A stretch of DNA of 64,000 nucleotides from Salminus brasiliensis. Taxonomy: Eukaryota > Chordata > Actinopteri > Characiformes > Bryconidae. The translations under genes were made by a program, and so were the position numbers. Positions 34,177-46,500 of the stretch are shown here, one piece after another. Location: contig NC_132896.1 of NCBI RefSeq assembly GCF_030463535.1, positions 27,071,209 through 27,135,208 of the forward strand. Reading direction: 5' to 3'. The notes beneath the pieces are model-generated. The model did no database searches. It was not told where the DNA came from and saw only the letters and a list, made by a program, of their open reading frames with translations. The first letter of the stretch is position 1, and each line of letters begins with the position of its first letter.

Positions 34177-37100
34177 ATGTGGTTAAAATTGTTCTTCCTG
34201 CTTCTGTACTTTTTTGTGTTGTTCGTCCTGGCTCGGTTTTTCGAGGCCGTGGTCTGGTATGAGACTGGCGTCTTTGCAACCCAGCTGGTGGATCCGGTAA
34301 CACTGAGTTTTAAAAAGTTGAAGACTATCCTTGAATGTCGTGGGTTAGGCTACTCGGGTTTGGCCGAAAAACGCGATGTCCGAGAGCTGGTCGAAAACTC
34401 GGGTATGATATCTTAAAAGTTACTGTACTGTGCACCGAGAGGGTGTGTTCGGGTGCTACTGTACTCTACTGTACTGTAATTATTCATCATTGCTGTGTTT
34501 CTGTCCAGGAGAGCTGATGCAAGGGGAGCTCTATTCGGCTTTAAAAAATGAAAAGGAAGAAACAGGATCAGACTCCAGCACTACTTTCAGTGGAGAGATG
34601 CACTTTTATGAGTTGGTGGAAGACACCAAGGATGGAATCTGGTTGGTCCAGGTACATACTATCCTGCTCAGGGTCTGCATGACCTAAGAAACAGGTCAAC
34701 AGTGTCTCTTTTTCTCCTGTTTACTCCTGTTTACTCCTGTGGACTTGCCCTGCTTCTCACACATTTTAACCCGGAAACAGCTCGTATCATACAGAGTTTC
34801 TAGAGTCATCAGTGATGTAATGTGTTCAGACACCAGATTAACTCAGCCAATGTAAAGAAAGTACAGTGGGGTTTAAAGTCTGAGACTCCTGGTGAAAATG
34901 CTTCTGTTCTGCATTCTTTTATAATTTAAAGTAAATGTTTTTATTACAGATGCAAATAAAAGTGGATTGTTTGAACTTTAATATCAACATGTCAAATAAT
35001 GTCGTACATATTTTTGTCATGTCCCCTTCCCCTTCCTTTATTCAAACTGTGCACATAAGATGGCAGGGACTCCAGAGGTTTGGGCACAAGCCTCTAGTGA
35101 CTAAATGTGATCTGAGAGTCGTCTGGACATCGCTACACCGTTTCCATTACATTTACATTTACATTTATGGCATTTAGCTGACACTCTTATCCAGAGCGAC
35201 TTACACAGTTACTCGTATTACAGAGGTGGGGAAATGTAGTGTTAGGAGTCTTGCCCAAGGACTCTTGTTGGTGTAGCACAGCATAGCCACCACTATTTGC
35301 ATAGTCACCCAGACGGGGAATCGAACCCCGGTCTCCCATGTGGTGTTGTAACTTTGTGGTAGGTAGTGGTGTTATCTGTTGTGCCACACCAACCACCATC
35401 CAAAGGATTCTTACCAAAACAGTTGTTTAAACGCTTCAGGAAGTGCGCTGATGTAGAAATGGAAACTTGTTGAAAATGTAAAATTGTTTGTCATATTTAA
35501 TGAATGGTAGCAGTGTTTTGTTTTCCAATCAGCTTTGAATTGGAAACGTCTCGTTGGACGAAAAAGGAGATCTGAGTATTTCTAGAAGTAAAGTGTTTTA
35601 ATAGCAAAATGTTTGATGGAAACGAACTGGAGGAACTAAATTTCAATATTGACCTTGAAATATTGCAGCTCATAATTTGTTGTTGAGCATTGTTTCTGAT
35701 TTCTGAAACTTATAAAATTGTTTAATTGGAAGACTTTTCCATTATTGATGTACTGACAACTGTAAATGTGCACACTGTGAATAATTATCATGGACTTTGC
35801 TGTTTGCCAGTTATTTGCATGCTGTTTTAAATAGAAAATGACTTTCTGTTTGTCTAGGTTATAGCTCAAGACAGAAACCCCCTGCTGAGCACAGCCAACT
35901 GGGGCAAGATGGTGCAGAAAGTTTCTCAGTTTGGTATTCGCACTGGCACTTTCAATTGCTCAAATGACTCAAGGTGAGGAGCTGCATTGCAGCTGCATGT
36001 AACTGAAGAATTCTGTAATCAGTTGATGTCTCAGATTCAAAGATAGTGTAGATATACGTTGCATCACTCTCTTTAACTGGTGATCTTGCAAATTGTTTTT
36101 TGCAGATATTGCCGTAAACGTGGCTGGATGAAGTCCACTCTCATCATGTCCGTGCCCCAGACTTATGCCTCTAAAGGAAAGGTCATGCTAAAAGAGTATA
36201 ATGGCAGACGAATCGAGACGGAACACATCTTCAAATGGATGACCGCTCATGTTGCCTCTCGCATCAAAACCATCCGTTTCTCACAGCAGTTGATGGATGA
36301 CTGGTATCAGAGAGAAAAACAGCCTGTAAAAATGTTCTTATTTGCCAAACTACTCCAGCCCCCTGCCTTCTTCTCCGCACTCAGCATCAAATTCACTGGA
36401 CGCATAGAGTTCATTTTTGTTGATTTGCGCAACTGGGACAATGCCACTTGTTTGGAGGAGATTGGGATGCAGCAGATGCCCTCATATATTCTCAAAACAC
36501 CAGAAGGTATCTACAGATACGGCAACAGCACTGGTGAATACATTTCCTTGCATGCCATGGACACGTTCCTACGGTCTGTTCAGCCAGAGGTCAATGACTT
36601 GTTTGTTTTGAGCTTGGTGATGGTTAACCTCATGGCTTGGATGGACCTTTTTATTACACAAGGAGCCACTATTAAGCGCTTTGTGGTACTAATCAGCACA
36701 CTGGGCACCTATAATTCTTTACTAATCATCTCTTGGCTTCCCATCCTTGGATTCCTTCAGCTGCCATACTTGGACAATTTTTATGAGTACAGTCTTAAAA
36801 TACTGCGCTATGCTGACACTACCACCATTGCCTCCTGGGTTAGGGCGGATTGGACCTTCTACTCTTCACACCCAGCTCTTTTCTTGAGCACGTACCTAGC
36901 CCATGGCCTCCTCATAGACTACTTTGAGAAGAAGAGGAGATGTGGCAATGAAGACCAGAATGCAAACAACCTAGAGTGGCTGTCCAGTCTTTGGGATTGG
37001 TACACCAGTTACTTGGTGCACCCTATTGCTTCCTTTCAGAACTTTCCAAATGAGTCGGACTGGGACGATGACCCTAATTTCCTTTTAGAGAGGTTGGCAT

Positions 37101-37582
37101 TCCCTGATCTCTGGCTTCGCCCACTTGTTCCTATCGACTACATCAAAAACCTGCCCACTTGGAGGTTCAGGTGCACACAACCAGAGGGCATAGTCATGGG
37201 GGGCCAAGAAAAACCACCAAATAAAATGGTACACCCATCAAGTGATGAACCAGGTGGGGGCCAGCAAGAACATCACTACAGCTCAGAGAATACTCATAGT
37301 AGTGGAAAGGGGCTGGCTGGGATGAAGTCAGAGGAACAGGACACCGATTGGTCCCATTGGCCTTGCGGCATGCTCCACTGCACTGAATGCGTGGTGTGTT
37401 TGGAGAACTTTGAAACCGAATGCCTTGTAATGGGACTGCCGTGTGGCCATGTTTTTCACCAGCAGTGCATCGTGGTCTGGCTAACAGGTGGACGACACTG
37501 CTGCCCAGTTTGCCGGTGGCCATCCTACAAGAAGAGACCAGCCAGACAACCTTATGCAGATTTTCCATCTGAACCGGAATAG
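34177..37582 (+). CDS. rnf103: RING finger protein 103, ER membrane E3 ubiquitin ligase
   Basis: Four coding exons, 34177-34402, 34509-34651, 35858-35973 and 36106-37582, join to 1962 nt (653 aa; human RNF103/KF-1 about 685). RNF103 is an ER-membrane E3 ligase linked to ER-associated degradation. Seen: an N-terminal hydrophobic signal-anchor (WLKLFFLLLYFFVLFVLARF); a soluble stretch with a thioredoxin-like look (FIFVDLRNWDNATC); a cluster of hydrophobic membrane segments at about residues 325-435; and a C-terminal RING-H2 from C590 to C631 (CVVC, then CGHVFHQQC, then CPVC), which is the catalytic E2-binding module. The last exon holds most of the protein, as in mammals. Candidate poly(A) signals are at 38743 and 39146. 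Confidence 0.93.
35146..35398 (-). repeat. tRNA-derived SINE with L2-type tail, minus strand
   Basis: On the minus strand: a tRNA-like head with B box (GGGGTTCGATTCCCCGTC), then AGTCCTTGGGCAAGACTCCT, and a tail GTCGCTCTGGATAAGAGTGT ending in TGTAAA repeats. The tail resembles the 3' end of UnaL2-type LINEs, the likely mobilising partner. It lies in rnf103 intron 2. Open frames in it are not genes. Confidence 0.85.
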
Positions 37583-40400
37583 CATATGCCATTGGCTGCA
37601 GACCTGCTTCCCGCACTTAACTTATAAAATACTTGATGTGTCCATCGTTAGTCTGTAGACCTGTAGATCCATGTTGGCTCCTGTTTTTATTTCTGGTGGT
37701 TTAAACCTGCATACACATTACATAATATTGGCCTTTGTGCACACATTAAGCCTAGGCATGGACTAAATATTTGGTGATTATGTTGGACTAGCCTTTTTAG
37801 TCCATGACGAAGGCCTAATTTGTACCCAGAAAGCTGGCCTAATAGGAACTTTATTCTTCCTGATCTGTTTTGAATCTGTGCTTGTCTGGGGAAATGGGGG
37901 GGGAAAAGGATTGGATTCAGATGCCTTGTACTTAGACTAGATCAGAAAAGTGAAATCCTGCTAGAATGGTAAAGCACCGCTTGCTGTCATTCTTTTGTAG
38001 CTCTTACGAAACGACTAGGTGAAGGTCATAATCTGCACAAGTCTTCTGTATCAGAGTTCCATGTACATGTTCAATGTGTCTTCAGTTTATAAATGTGAAC
38101 AGTTACAACGTAAATTTGAGCTTCTTTACTTAAGCCAGGCATACCCTACACATTCTGTCTCTCTAGAGCTGAATTAACGTAATTACACACTACACATTGA
38201 GGGAAAAGGGCATGTCAAAGTTAGCTTGACTGCCTCCGCAACTGGAGAGGAGGTCCAGTCTGAGTAGGGGATTGTCTCACAGGGAAGAGTACATTAAATT
38301 CCCTAAAGAAAGTTCCTATGACTGAATCATTTGGATACAGTTGGATTCCACTGTATCTACTGACCTTCAGTGGTACTAATAGGTACACATATGGTAGAAA
38401 AAATAGGGCATTTCTGATGAAGCAGACCAAGGCAAGATGCACTGACTGACCAACAGTAGAATTCATGAAAGTTCTACACTTTATGTGAAGTTACAAAACA
38501 ACACGTGGACAGACCGGACAGTTGAAGGAGCTTCTCCTGTGCTTGGCAGGTATTGAAGAGCAGACTACTCGCATCTTACCTCGACCAATGTTTAGGCAAG
38601 ACGTTCCCCAACGTTGTGTGGTGTATCTCTTGCTTAAGTGTGAAGCTTGAAAGGGCATTGATAGAGTATGTCTTAAACTATGTTTAACTCTATTTAAGTC
38701 ATATACACCTCTGGGCATGTGTATCTGATATTTATTATGAACAATAAAAATAAGATTAAGACTCACAGACGAGACAAACTGGCTTGCACCCCAGGCGAAA
38801 TGACTGACTGACATTGACCTGCTAGAGCTCAAGGCTCCATCTCTGACTAAATTGCTTTTTCATGGAAGCATGACACTTTCTTTGCCCCCTGGCCAGGATT
38901 ATTGCATTGTAATAACACTACTAATGACCTTGTTCCACTGACATTCTCCAGCTCTTTGTGAATTTGAAGCTCAACTCAGAGCTTCAGTCTGTTGTGATGT
39001 TCAGTTCATTAAAGTTTAATTTTCACATGGGTCTCCTGACTTGATCTAGTTTGTGCAATTGATTTTTTGTAACCTGCTATGAATCTATTTTGAAGTCATA
39101 TGTTCTCTGTGTTTACTATGCATTTATAGTGAATGAGAATGAGTATAATAAAGCATAAGTATAATAAAAAGAAAATAAATTATTATATTAATATTTATTG
39201 TTGTTTTTTTAGCCTATTTCTCAAAGAAGAAAGTCAGGGGTGCACCACCCTGCAGAGATTAGCCTGTACTGTAATCTAACACATCTGATCCAGGTAATGA
39301 AGGCCTTCAGGAGCATCTAAATTTTAGGACCAGGTGTGCTGGAACTCAACTTTCTAGGAACAGGACATTAAACTAGATTAAAAAATATTTTTCATTTGTG
39401 GCATATTACTGACGAAGTGACTGCAGGGCTGTCAGACAAACTTGTCTTGTTGGTAAGCTTGTTTTCTAATATAAAAGTTTATCATCGTGATAATCGCTTT
39501 TTAAATTTTTTCATGATATTTAATATCACAATATTGTGTTTATTCTATTGCATAAAACTCTATGATAGCACAGCAGTCTTCAACCATTTCTTAAACATTT
39601 TCACCCAATATTCCCCATAATTTGGTCATATCCAGCCATCCACACTACTCCCATCAGAGCTGTAATGACCGTCAGTATTTAAATTCAGCAGTACTGACAT
39701 TTACATTTATGACATTTAGCTGACGCTCTTATCCAGATTTACGATTTACTAGGTTACCCATATTACAGAGGTGGACCAGTGTAGTGGACCGATTAGTGTA
39801 GCAGTGCATAGTCATCCAGACCGGCAATCAAACCCTGCTCTACCACATGGTGTAGTAGCTTACTGGCAGGGAGTGGTGTTATCTGGTGTTATCCACACCA
39901 ACCGGTACTTACTGGGGAATATGAGTAAATTTTCTTGTCAATAAGTTTTTATGTCCTTATTGAAAATGTAATAAATACTAGATCTGTGGTATAATCCCAG
40001 TGTTACAGTGCTCTGTTGTGAACTACTTTCTTACAGCAAAGCACAACCTCTATGAATCCCTGTGTAAATAAAGCATGGGAGGAGCACTGGGAGAAACCAG
40101 TGAAATCGGAGCTAAGTCTTTGATTCTTAAATCTCAATTGAAAGTGAAACACAGTAACACAAGTATGTGAATTATTGTGAATATGTGAATAATAAATCTG
40201 CACGTTAAGCTGTAGCTAGATGATAAGCAACACTTTGGAAGAGAAGGATCTTAAAATATTTCAATGAGCAGCAGCCTAACACCAGGACGGAAAACGTTGG
40301 ACATCAACTGAGTTTCCTTTAAGGTGCATATTAATGTAAAATGACATTAATTTGATATTTTAAAAATTCCCTTGAAAAACCCTTGACACCCCCCCCCAGT
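37583..40400. other. rnf103 3' UTR and spacer before immt
   Basis: The first 1.1-1.6 kb is probably 3' UTR, ending at AATAAA near 38743 or 39146. The rest holds a possible fourth MITE-like copy (39440-39650, TATCATCGTGATAATCGC) and a SINE copy (39696-39905). No coding exon is supportable. Confidence 0.6.
39696..39905 (-). repeat. tRNA-derived SINE with L2-type tail, diverged copy
   Basis: Same organisation as the copy at 35146-35398: ACATTTAGCTGACGCTCTTA at the left and a tRNA-like head on the minus strand at the right, with a shortened middle. Confidence 0.8.
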
Positions 40401-40568
40401 TGGTCGTGCCAAGTGCGCATGCGCGGCCTCTCCGTCACTCGGCGAAACGGCGCTGGGAGTGAATGCGCAGTGCTACCGAGGGTCCATCACTTTTATAATG
40501 TTTTGCTGAGCTGTCGGGTGGATAAGTCTGTCGCTTGAAACCGAGACGCGAAAGGAGGAACGGCCACA
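40400..40568 (+). promoter_or_regulatory. immt: immt promoter with a consensus NRF1 site
   Basis: CpG-rich DNA. TGCGCATGCGCG at 40414-40425 is an exact match to the NRF1 palindrome (YGCGCAYGCGCR), 144 bp before the start codon. A half-site (ATGCGCAG) follows at about 40463. A 3-codon upstream ORF starts at 40498. NRF1 drives many nuclear genes for mitochondrial proteins, so the site fits the gene; binding is inferred. Confidence 0.6.
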
Positions 40569-43500
40569 ATGCTGCGTGTGTGCTGGAAAGGTGCAAATGC
40601 AGCGGCGCGGGTAAGCTTTGGTCAGGGACCGCTGAGCGACTAGCCGTAGAGCTAGCTAGCGAAACTCTCCAGAGCGGTCATTTAGTGACCCGCACAGCAG
40701 GCCCGCTGGGTCCTTCGCCTCCTAAAACATGTTTTCAAAGGCTTTTGCTCATACGTTTACTTTGTGCACCCCGCAGTATGTTGGTTAAGGTGTAACAACG
40801 TTAAAACACTCGCTTTGCGCCGCTAAATTGTGTGTCATTTGAAGTGGCTAAAGGTGTAGCCGCTAGCTGGGACACTTTGAGAGCTACGTAAACGGCGTAG
40901 CTATAGCTAAGTCAAAGCGTGGGGAGGCGGGGCTCCGTGTTTGATTGACGGCTGAATGAGCGAATGGAACGTCTGATCGAAAATGAAGACGTGTGCCTCT
41001 ACCAATAGGAGGCGTTGATTCTACAGCGACGTGGATGTGGGCGGGCAAAGCGTGATTCATGTTTTCCGTCATCCATTCATGTGCAGAAGAAACCGAGGAG
41101 ACTCGGTGCAGAGTTTAAAGTTTGCTGCTCAAATTTGGTTTCGTTCATATGATCCGACCCCGTGTCTGTAAGGTGGAGTGGATAAAGAACGAAAGCCCCC
41201 GTAACTGATTATATTTTTGATATATTTAACGTAGAGGCGAATATTTTTATCCATTTCGAGGGCGTGACCTTGCCAAGTTCATCTAAGTTTAAAGGAAACC
41301 TCTCGCATTTGCCTGATTTCTTCTTCCAGCTGTTCGCATTTTTTCAACCCATCATAACCTTGCATATGTGCTTTATTTTAAGCGTTATATTTGCACCAAA
41401 ATTCAATCATGAATCATTTATTAAATATGTATGATCTGACCAGTCCATCTGAATGTATGGTTATTTCATCTAAATCTTTTTCTTAGGATAACAGTGGCCT
41501 GTGCATTTTGCACAGTTATGCAGAGAGCAGTTCATTTCGTTTTCACAAGCTTGTTTATTGAATTATTGATTGGTGGATCGATTGCAGTAAGACGTATTTC
41601 CAGGCATGCAGCAAGAAGCCTTCTAAAAGCATGTCTGTTTGCAGAATGATTGCATAGCTTATGTACTTCCAACTTCCAGGCAGTTGCAAGGCTGCTTATA
41701 CGTGGTCACCAGCGTGAACCTGTTCGTGCTATGATGTTATTAGATAGGTGCTATAATGTCCTTTGCTGGTTTCTTATGGGGGTTGCTAGGTGGTTGTAGT
41801 GGTGTCCCATGTAGTTGATTGGGTGTTACTGGTGTATTTGTACCATTGTAACATGAGGAAGTTGCACAAACCTTCACACACCCGTTCATTCATTTGGGAA
41901 CAACTTTGAATCAAACAGTCTGGAGCTGAATCAGTTCCTTAACAACAATTTCAGTTGTCTTGTTATTTAATTAAGTAATCATAATATGTCATTAATAAAT
42001 TAGGTCAGGAAATATATATGTTTAATGTGTTACCATTTTACTGTTTTTGTCAGCAGGCCTTATAAAATGTAAGGGAATTATTAATGTATACATTGATGAA
42101 GTGTTAGTATTATTTTACATTTTGCAAGACCTTTAGCTTTTTGTGCCAAAAAAAAAAAATCCCAGAATTGACGGAAACAATACAGAATTGTATTGTTATT
42201 TATTGTCCAATACATGCTTAAAGCTCCTTCACAGACATAATTTAGCTTTACAATAACTAAAACTACTATCCTATCTATCCTTTCTCCCACTATCCTATCT
42301 CCTCCTACCTCCCAATATCCCTGCTTAGGTATGATATATTAATTAATTAATTTTTAAGTTGGAAGTATGAAGACACCATCATCATTTGATAAACGTTGGT
42401 GATCATGCATATGTTCTTGTTTTTGTGCTTTGGTCTAAGTTGCTGTCATTTTGTAGATGATTTTTGTGATGATTTTTTCCATTTGTCTTCTCAGAAATGC
42501 CTCTGTGGAAAGGTAGCGGCTCACCCTCTGCAGCACTGCCGTCGCTACACCTCTGCAGGAAACTCAGGGTAGGAAAGGATGAATTAAATAAAGGAAATGT
42601 ATATCATCAGATAAGGGAACTTGATACAGGTTCTCAATACAAAATATCTGGTCTGTCTTTGGTCTTCTGTTCATCTCCCTGGGACACTGGGCCTGCTGTT
42701 GAAAAAGCCTGACCCTGTGATCCTCTTTTAATATAATTCTAATTTAAATGTGCTGTGCTTTTTATAATCTCAGGGGTTTTTCTGTTGCAGGTCTGCTGCA
42801 GGTAAGATTGTGGCTGCTAGTCTCCTGACAGTCGGTGGAGGGCTTGGTGGTACAATCCTGTACGCCAAATGGGACCCCAAATTCAGGGCAAATATTGAGA
42901 AGAGTGTTCCATATTCTGACCAGATTTTCGAGATGGCGCTTGGTCCCCCTCCACCACCGTTTATCCCTTTGCAAAAGAAACCGGTGAGAGCAAAAATCTG
43001 TTTAATTTAGATCTCACACAGAAACAGTTACATACACTACTGGTCAAAAGTTTTAGAACGCCACCTTTTTTTCTGTAGCCCACTTTGCAGCCTTGTATGG
43101 CAGAGGAATGCCTCCTTTTCTTGTTTTGCCGTCTTAGCAATTACTTCAAGGTTCGCCATCAAGGTGTTATGTGAGACGACTATCACACAAGCTGGAGTCT
43201 TCTGATGCTGTTGTCTCAGACCTCTTACTCTACCAAACCCTTCAGCTTTCTACAGTTTCCAAGAGTCTTGATGATGTTCATCATACTCACGATACCCTGG
43301 CTTTAGTTCTAATGTTCTGTTTCTTTGGTAAGTATCTTTTTCTAGACGCAATGATCACAACCCGAATGTGCAGTGTTGTGAAAATGCTGCTTACCATTGT
43401 ACAATTTAAGGTCACCGGATTTGGTACCATTCCAGGTTGTTCACTGGCTTAAATTTCAATAAAAACTGGAAAAAACTGTCTGTGTTCTTAAATATTTGAC

Positions 43501-46500
43501 CAGTACTGTACAGTACCTTTCATGTTTCCCAGACCATAACCACTACTTCTGCCGACACGTTTGTCTTGCTTTGGGTAGTCTCTCTAAGGTAGATTTAGGT
43601 TGCAAGAGAAGTTCTGAAAAGGCCTTTCTGTATGCATCTTAGGGGAAGGTCGAACCACTGCAGATATCTTCAGTGTCTGAAGCCTCAAAGGACTCAAAGC
43701 AGCCGAAAGCAAAAGGCAAAACTAAAGAGAAGCAGCTGGAGCCAGCACCTGTGGAAGCCAAACCTGCAGTAGAGGAAACTCAAGCTCTGTCACCACAGAC
43801 CATTGAGGGTGAGTGTGTGATTTTACACAATCTCAAAGACAAAATCAAATCTACAGCATTCACACACATTTTATATAGGCATCCATTCAGACTTCTATAG
43901 ATGTGATTCAGTCTCCTGCAGGTCCTGGTGTCTGGACTTTACATTGTATATTTATTGTATATAGATGATTGGTAAATAATATCAATCAAAACAAAGATTG
44001 TGTTTTGATTGACTTTATGTTGGACAGGATGCATAACTGAATTGGTAAGCGTGCTTATATCCATAGATTTGTAGACATTGGTATATTTAACTTCTCCTCT
44101 GATATTGAGATGCTGGGGTTTTACTACAGTATCCACTTTTCACACCAGATACTGGTTTTGAAGATTTGATTGCATATGTCCTTTTGGGCATATAGTATTT
44201 CTTCTTTTTGAACTCTGCACACAAACTCATTACGTGGCAAACAATGTGATTGATCAGTGGTAAAGAGTTTGTGCTTTTTAGTGTGCAGTTCTCTTCCAGG
44301 AGTCCAGGAAATTACAGTACAATTGTCAAAGCGCCACCTGCTGTACTGGAGTACTTGTACATGCCTGCCAGAATGAAACCTAAAGGATTTTGCTTTGACT
44401 GTATGCAACCCTCAGGAGCTTTGTTTGTTAATAGAATACCTTTACTGTGCACATTTCATTATGTAATTATGTCACATTATTCTGTGAAACTGGGGCTGTT
44501 TAGGGAATATCAGTTTTCTTATTCTATACCACCTGCAGGTCTATTAACTGCATATGTAGATTTAATGCCTTTCAATCACACTGTAAGCATAATCTTAAAC
44601 TGTTTGATTTTGAAATTGATTCTAAAACCATTTTAATTAGTCATAAATGACTGACTCAGCTGTGACTCAGAACTGTTTCCCTAATGTTTCATGCTCTAAT
44701 ATCCATCTGATTGCTGTTAGTTCATCTGCTTTTACAGTCATTATAATTCACTGAACAAATGACTAATCCATCATGGGTTGCAGTAATTTAGGGTGGCCAT
44801 TTGTTTATCTCTGTTAATTACTCAGCAGAAAGGTTTCCTCATTGTCTGAGGAAGGTGTGTGGTGCTTAATCAATACACTTTGCTCAGTGCTAATTGATGC
44901 TTTATAAGCTCTCATTACGTCTCCAGAACAAAACTATCAGACTTAAAACACCAAACATGTCTTGATCTTTTTTTTTTTTGTATAAGGAAGAAATTCACCA
45001 AATGCTTTTGGTAAGTTGTGACCCAAGGCAAATTGCCAACAGCTTGCGTGGACAGGTTTGAATTAATCTTTCAAACCCCCAAAATGCACTTATGACTCTG
45101 CGGTTTCCGTCATCGCCTCTGCAGCGTCTGCCATCCTGACGTAGGTTCCACTGTTGTTGCAGAGGCCTCGGCTGAGGCGGCCCATATAATTTCAGCCATG
45201 AGTGAAGTGCAGTCTGTCCCCGCCCCGGGCACCAGCCACGAAGCAGCGTCTGCCGAGTCCGAAGCCCAGACCCCTCCTCCACCCGCCCAGTCCGCGGCAG
45301 GTCAGAGCCGCAGCGCAATGACCAGTGCTCCTGTCTTTCGGCAGCTGATCCAGGACCAGTGACCAAGCTCAAATGCAGAAATGCATTCCCTGCTCAAAGA
45401 GGAGCTGCTCCTGGATCAGTTGATTCAGCACACAGCACTGATGTCTGCTTCGCTACGTGTGTTTGAGATCCTTCAGCCCACCGTTGTTTTTTTTTTTTGC
45501 GTTTCTCCAGAACGCAGTGTCATTACTAACCCACTCAGTCCTTCATCTGTTGCGTGATCAGTGCACAAATATCTAAATCTGCCGAACTCCTCTGCATCAT
45601 TAATCCGAACTCATCTGCATCATTAATTCTAACCCATCTGCATTAATTCTGGTAACACTTTAAATGTTCACACCCATTTTTCTGCCTGTTTGTGAATCTA
45701 ATTTATTTATTTATTTATTTTTGCATGCCCCATGATGCGGAGGGTTGGGCTACAAGTCTGTTAGCATGTGTTTATATATGTAATCCTAATGTGTGTGTTG
45801 TGCGTGTGATTATAGCTGATGAATGCCACGAGTGTGCTTCCCACGAAGCTGCCCTGAAAGAGCGGCCTGTGGAGGAAGTGGCTGCCCGCTTAGCTCAGCA
45901 GGACAAAGCTGAACAGGACACTCTGGCTGGTAGGTGTCTAATACACATTCACAGACTACAATACAAGTGACCCTGTGTTTAGTCTCTGCCTGAAATATAT
46001 GTCATTATAAATATATATCATTGAAATACAGGCAACCATACAGGTACAGTCTGCGCTTATGCATATATACTGTGGGTTTTGCCTTTGACACACTCAAGCA
46101 CACTGTGCTTGACTTGAACTAGAGCCAAATAACATGGGTGGTAAAGCATTTAATATGTAAACTCTTATTTTACAGTTTAATCAAAATCATTTTAAATGCT
46201 CAGATTTACTGTTTTGCAGGAAAATGACTTGTTTAGGTTAATCGACAAAATAATGTATTGGTAAATACAAAATAATTAATAGCGGCAGCCCTAAGGTGTA
46301 TTTGAACTGTTGTTTATGATTGGTCAGCTTTAGCATTCAGTCTGGAGGAGGAATTGGGGGTCTCAGCCAAGCTCACTCTGCAGGCCATCGGGGCGCAGGA
46401 GGCAGCACTCGCTGCCATTGGCACACACACACAGAGACTCCGAGAGGCCATGGACTCTGAGGTGAGTTCTCTCACTGTCTCTACAACTGGCTGACTTGGT

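Noticed and set aside
35187-35417. 76-codon minus-strand frame and a possible tRNA gene
   Set aside because: The tRNA-like segment is the head of a SINE and does not form a full cloverleaf; copies recur at 39696 and 60034.
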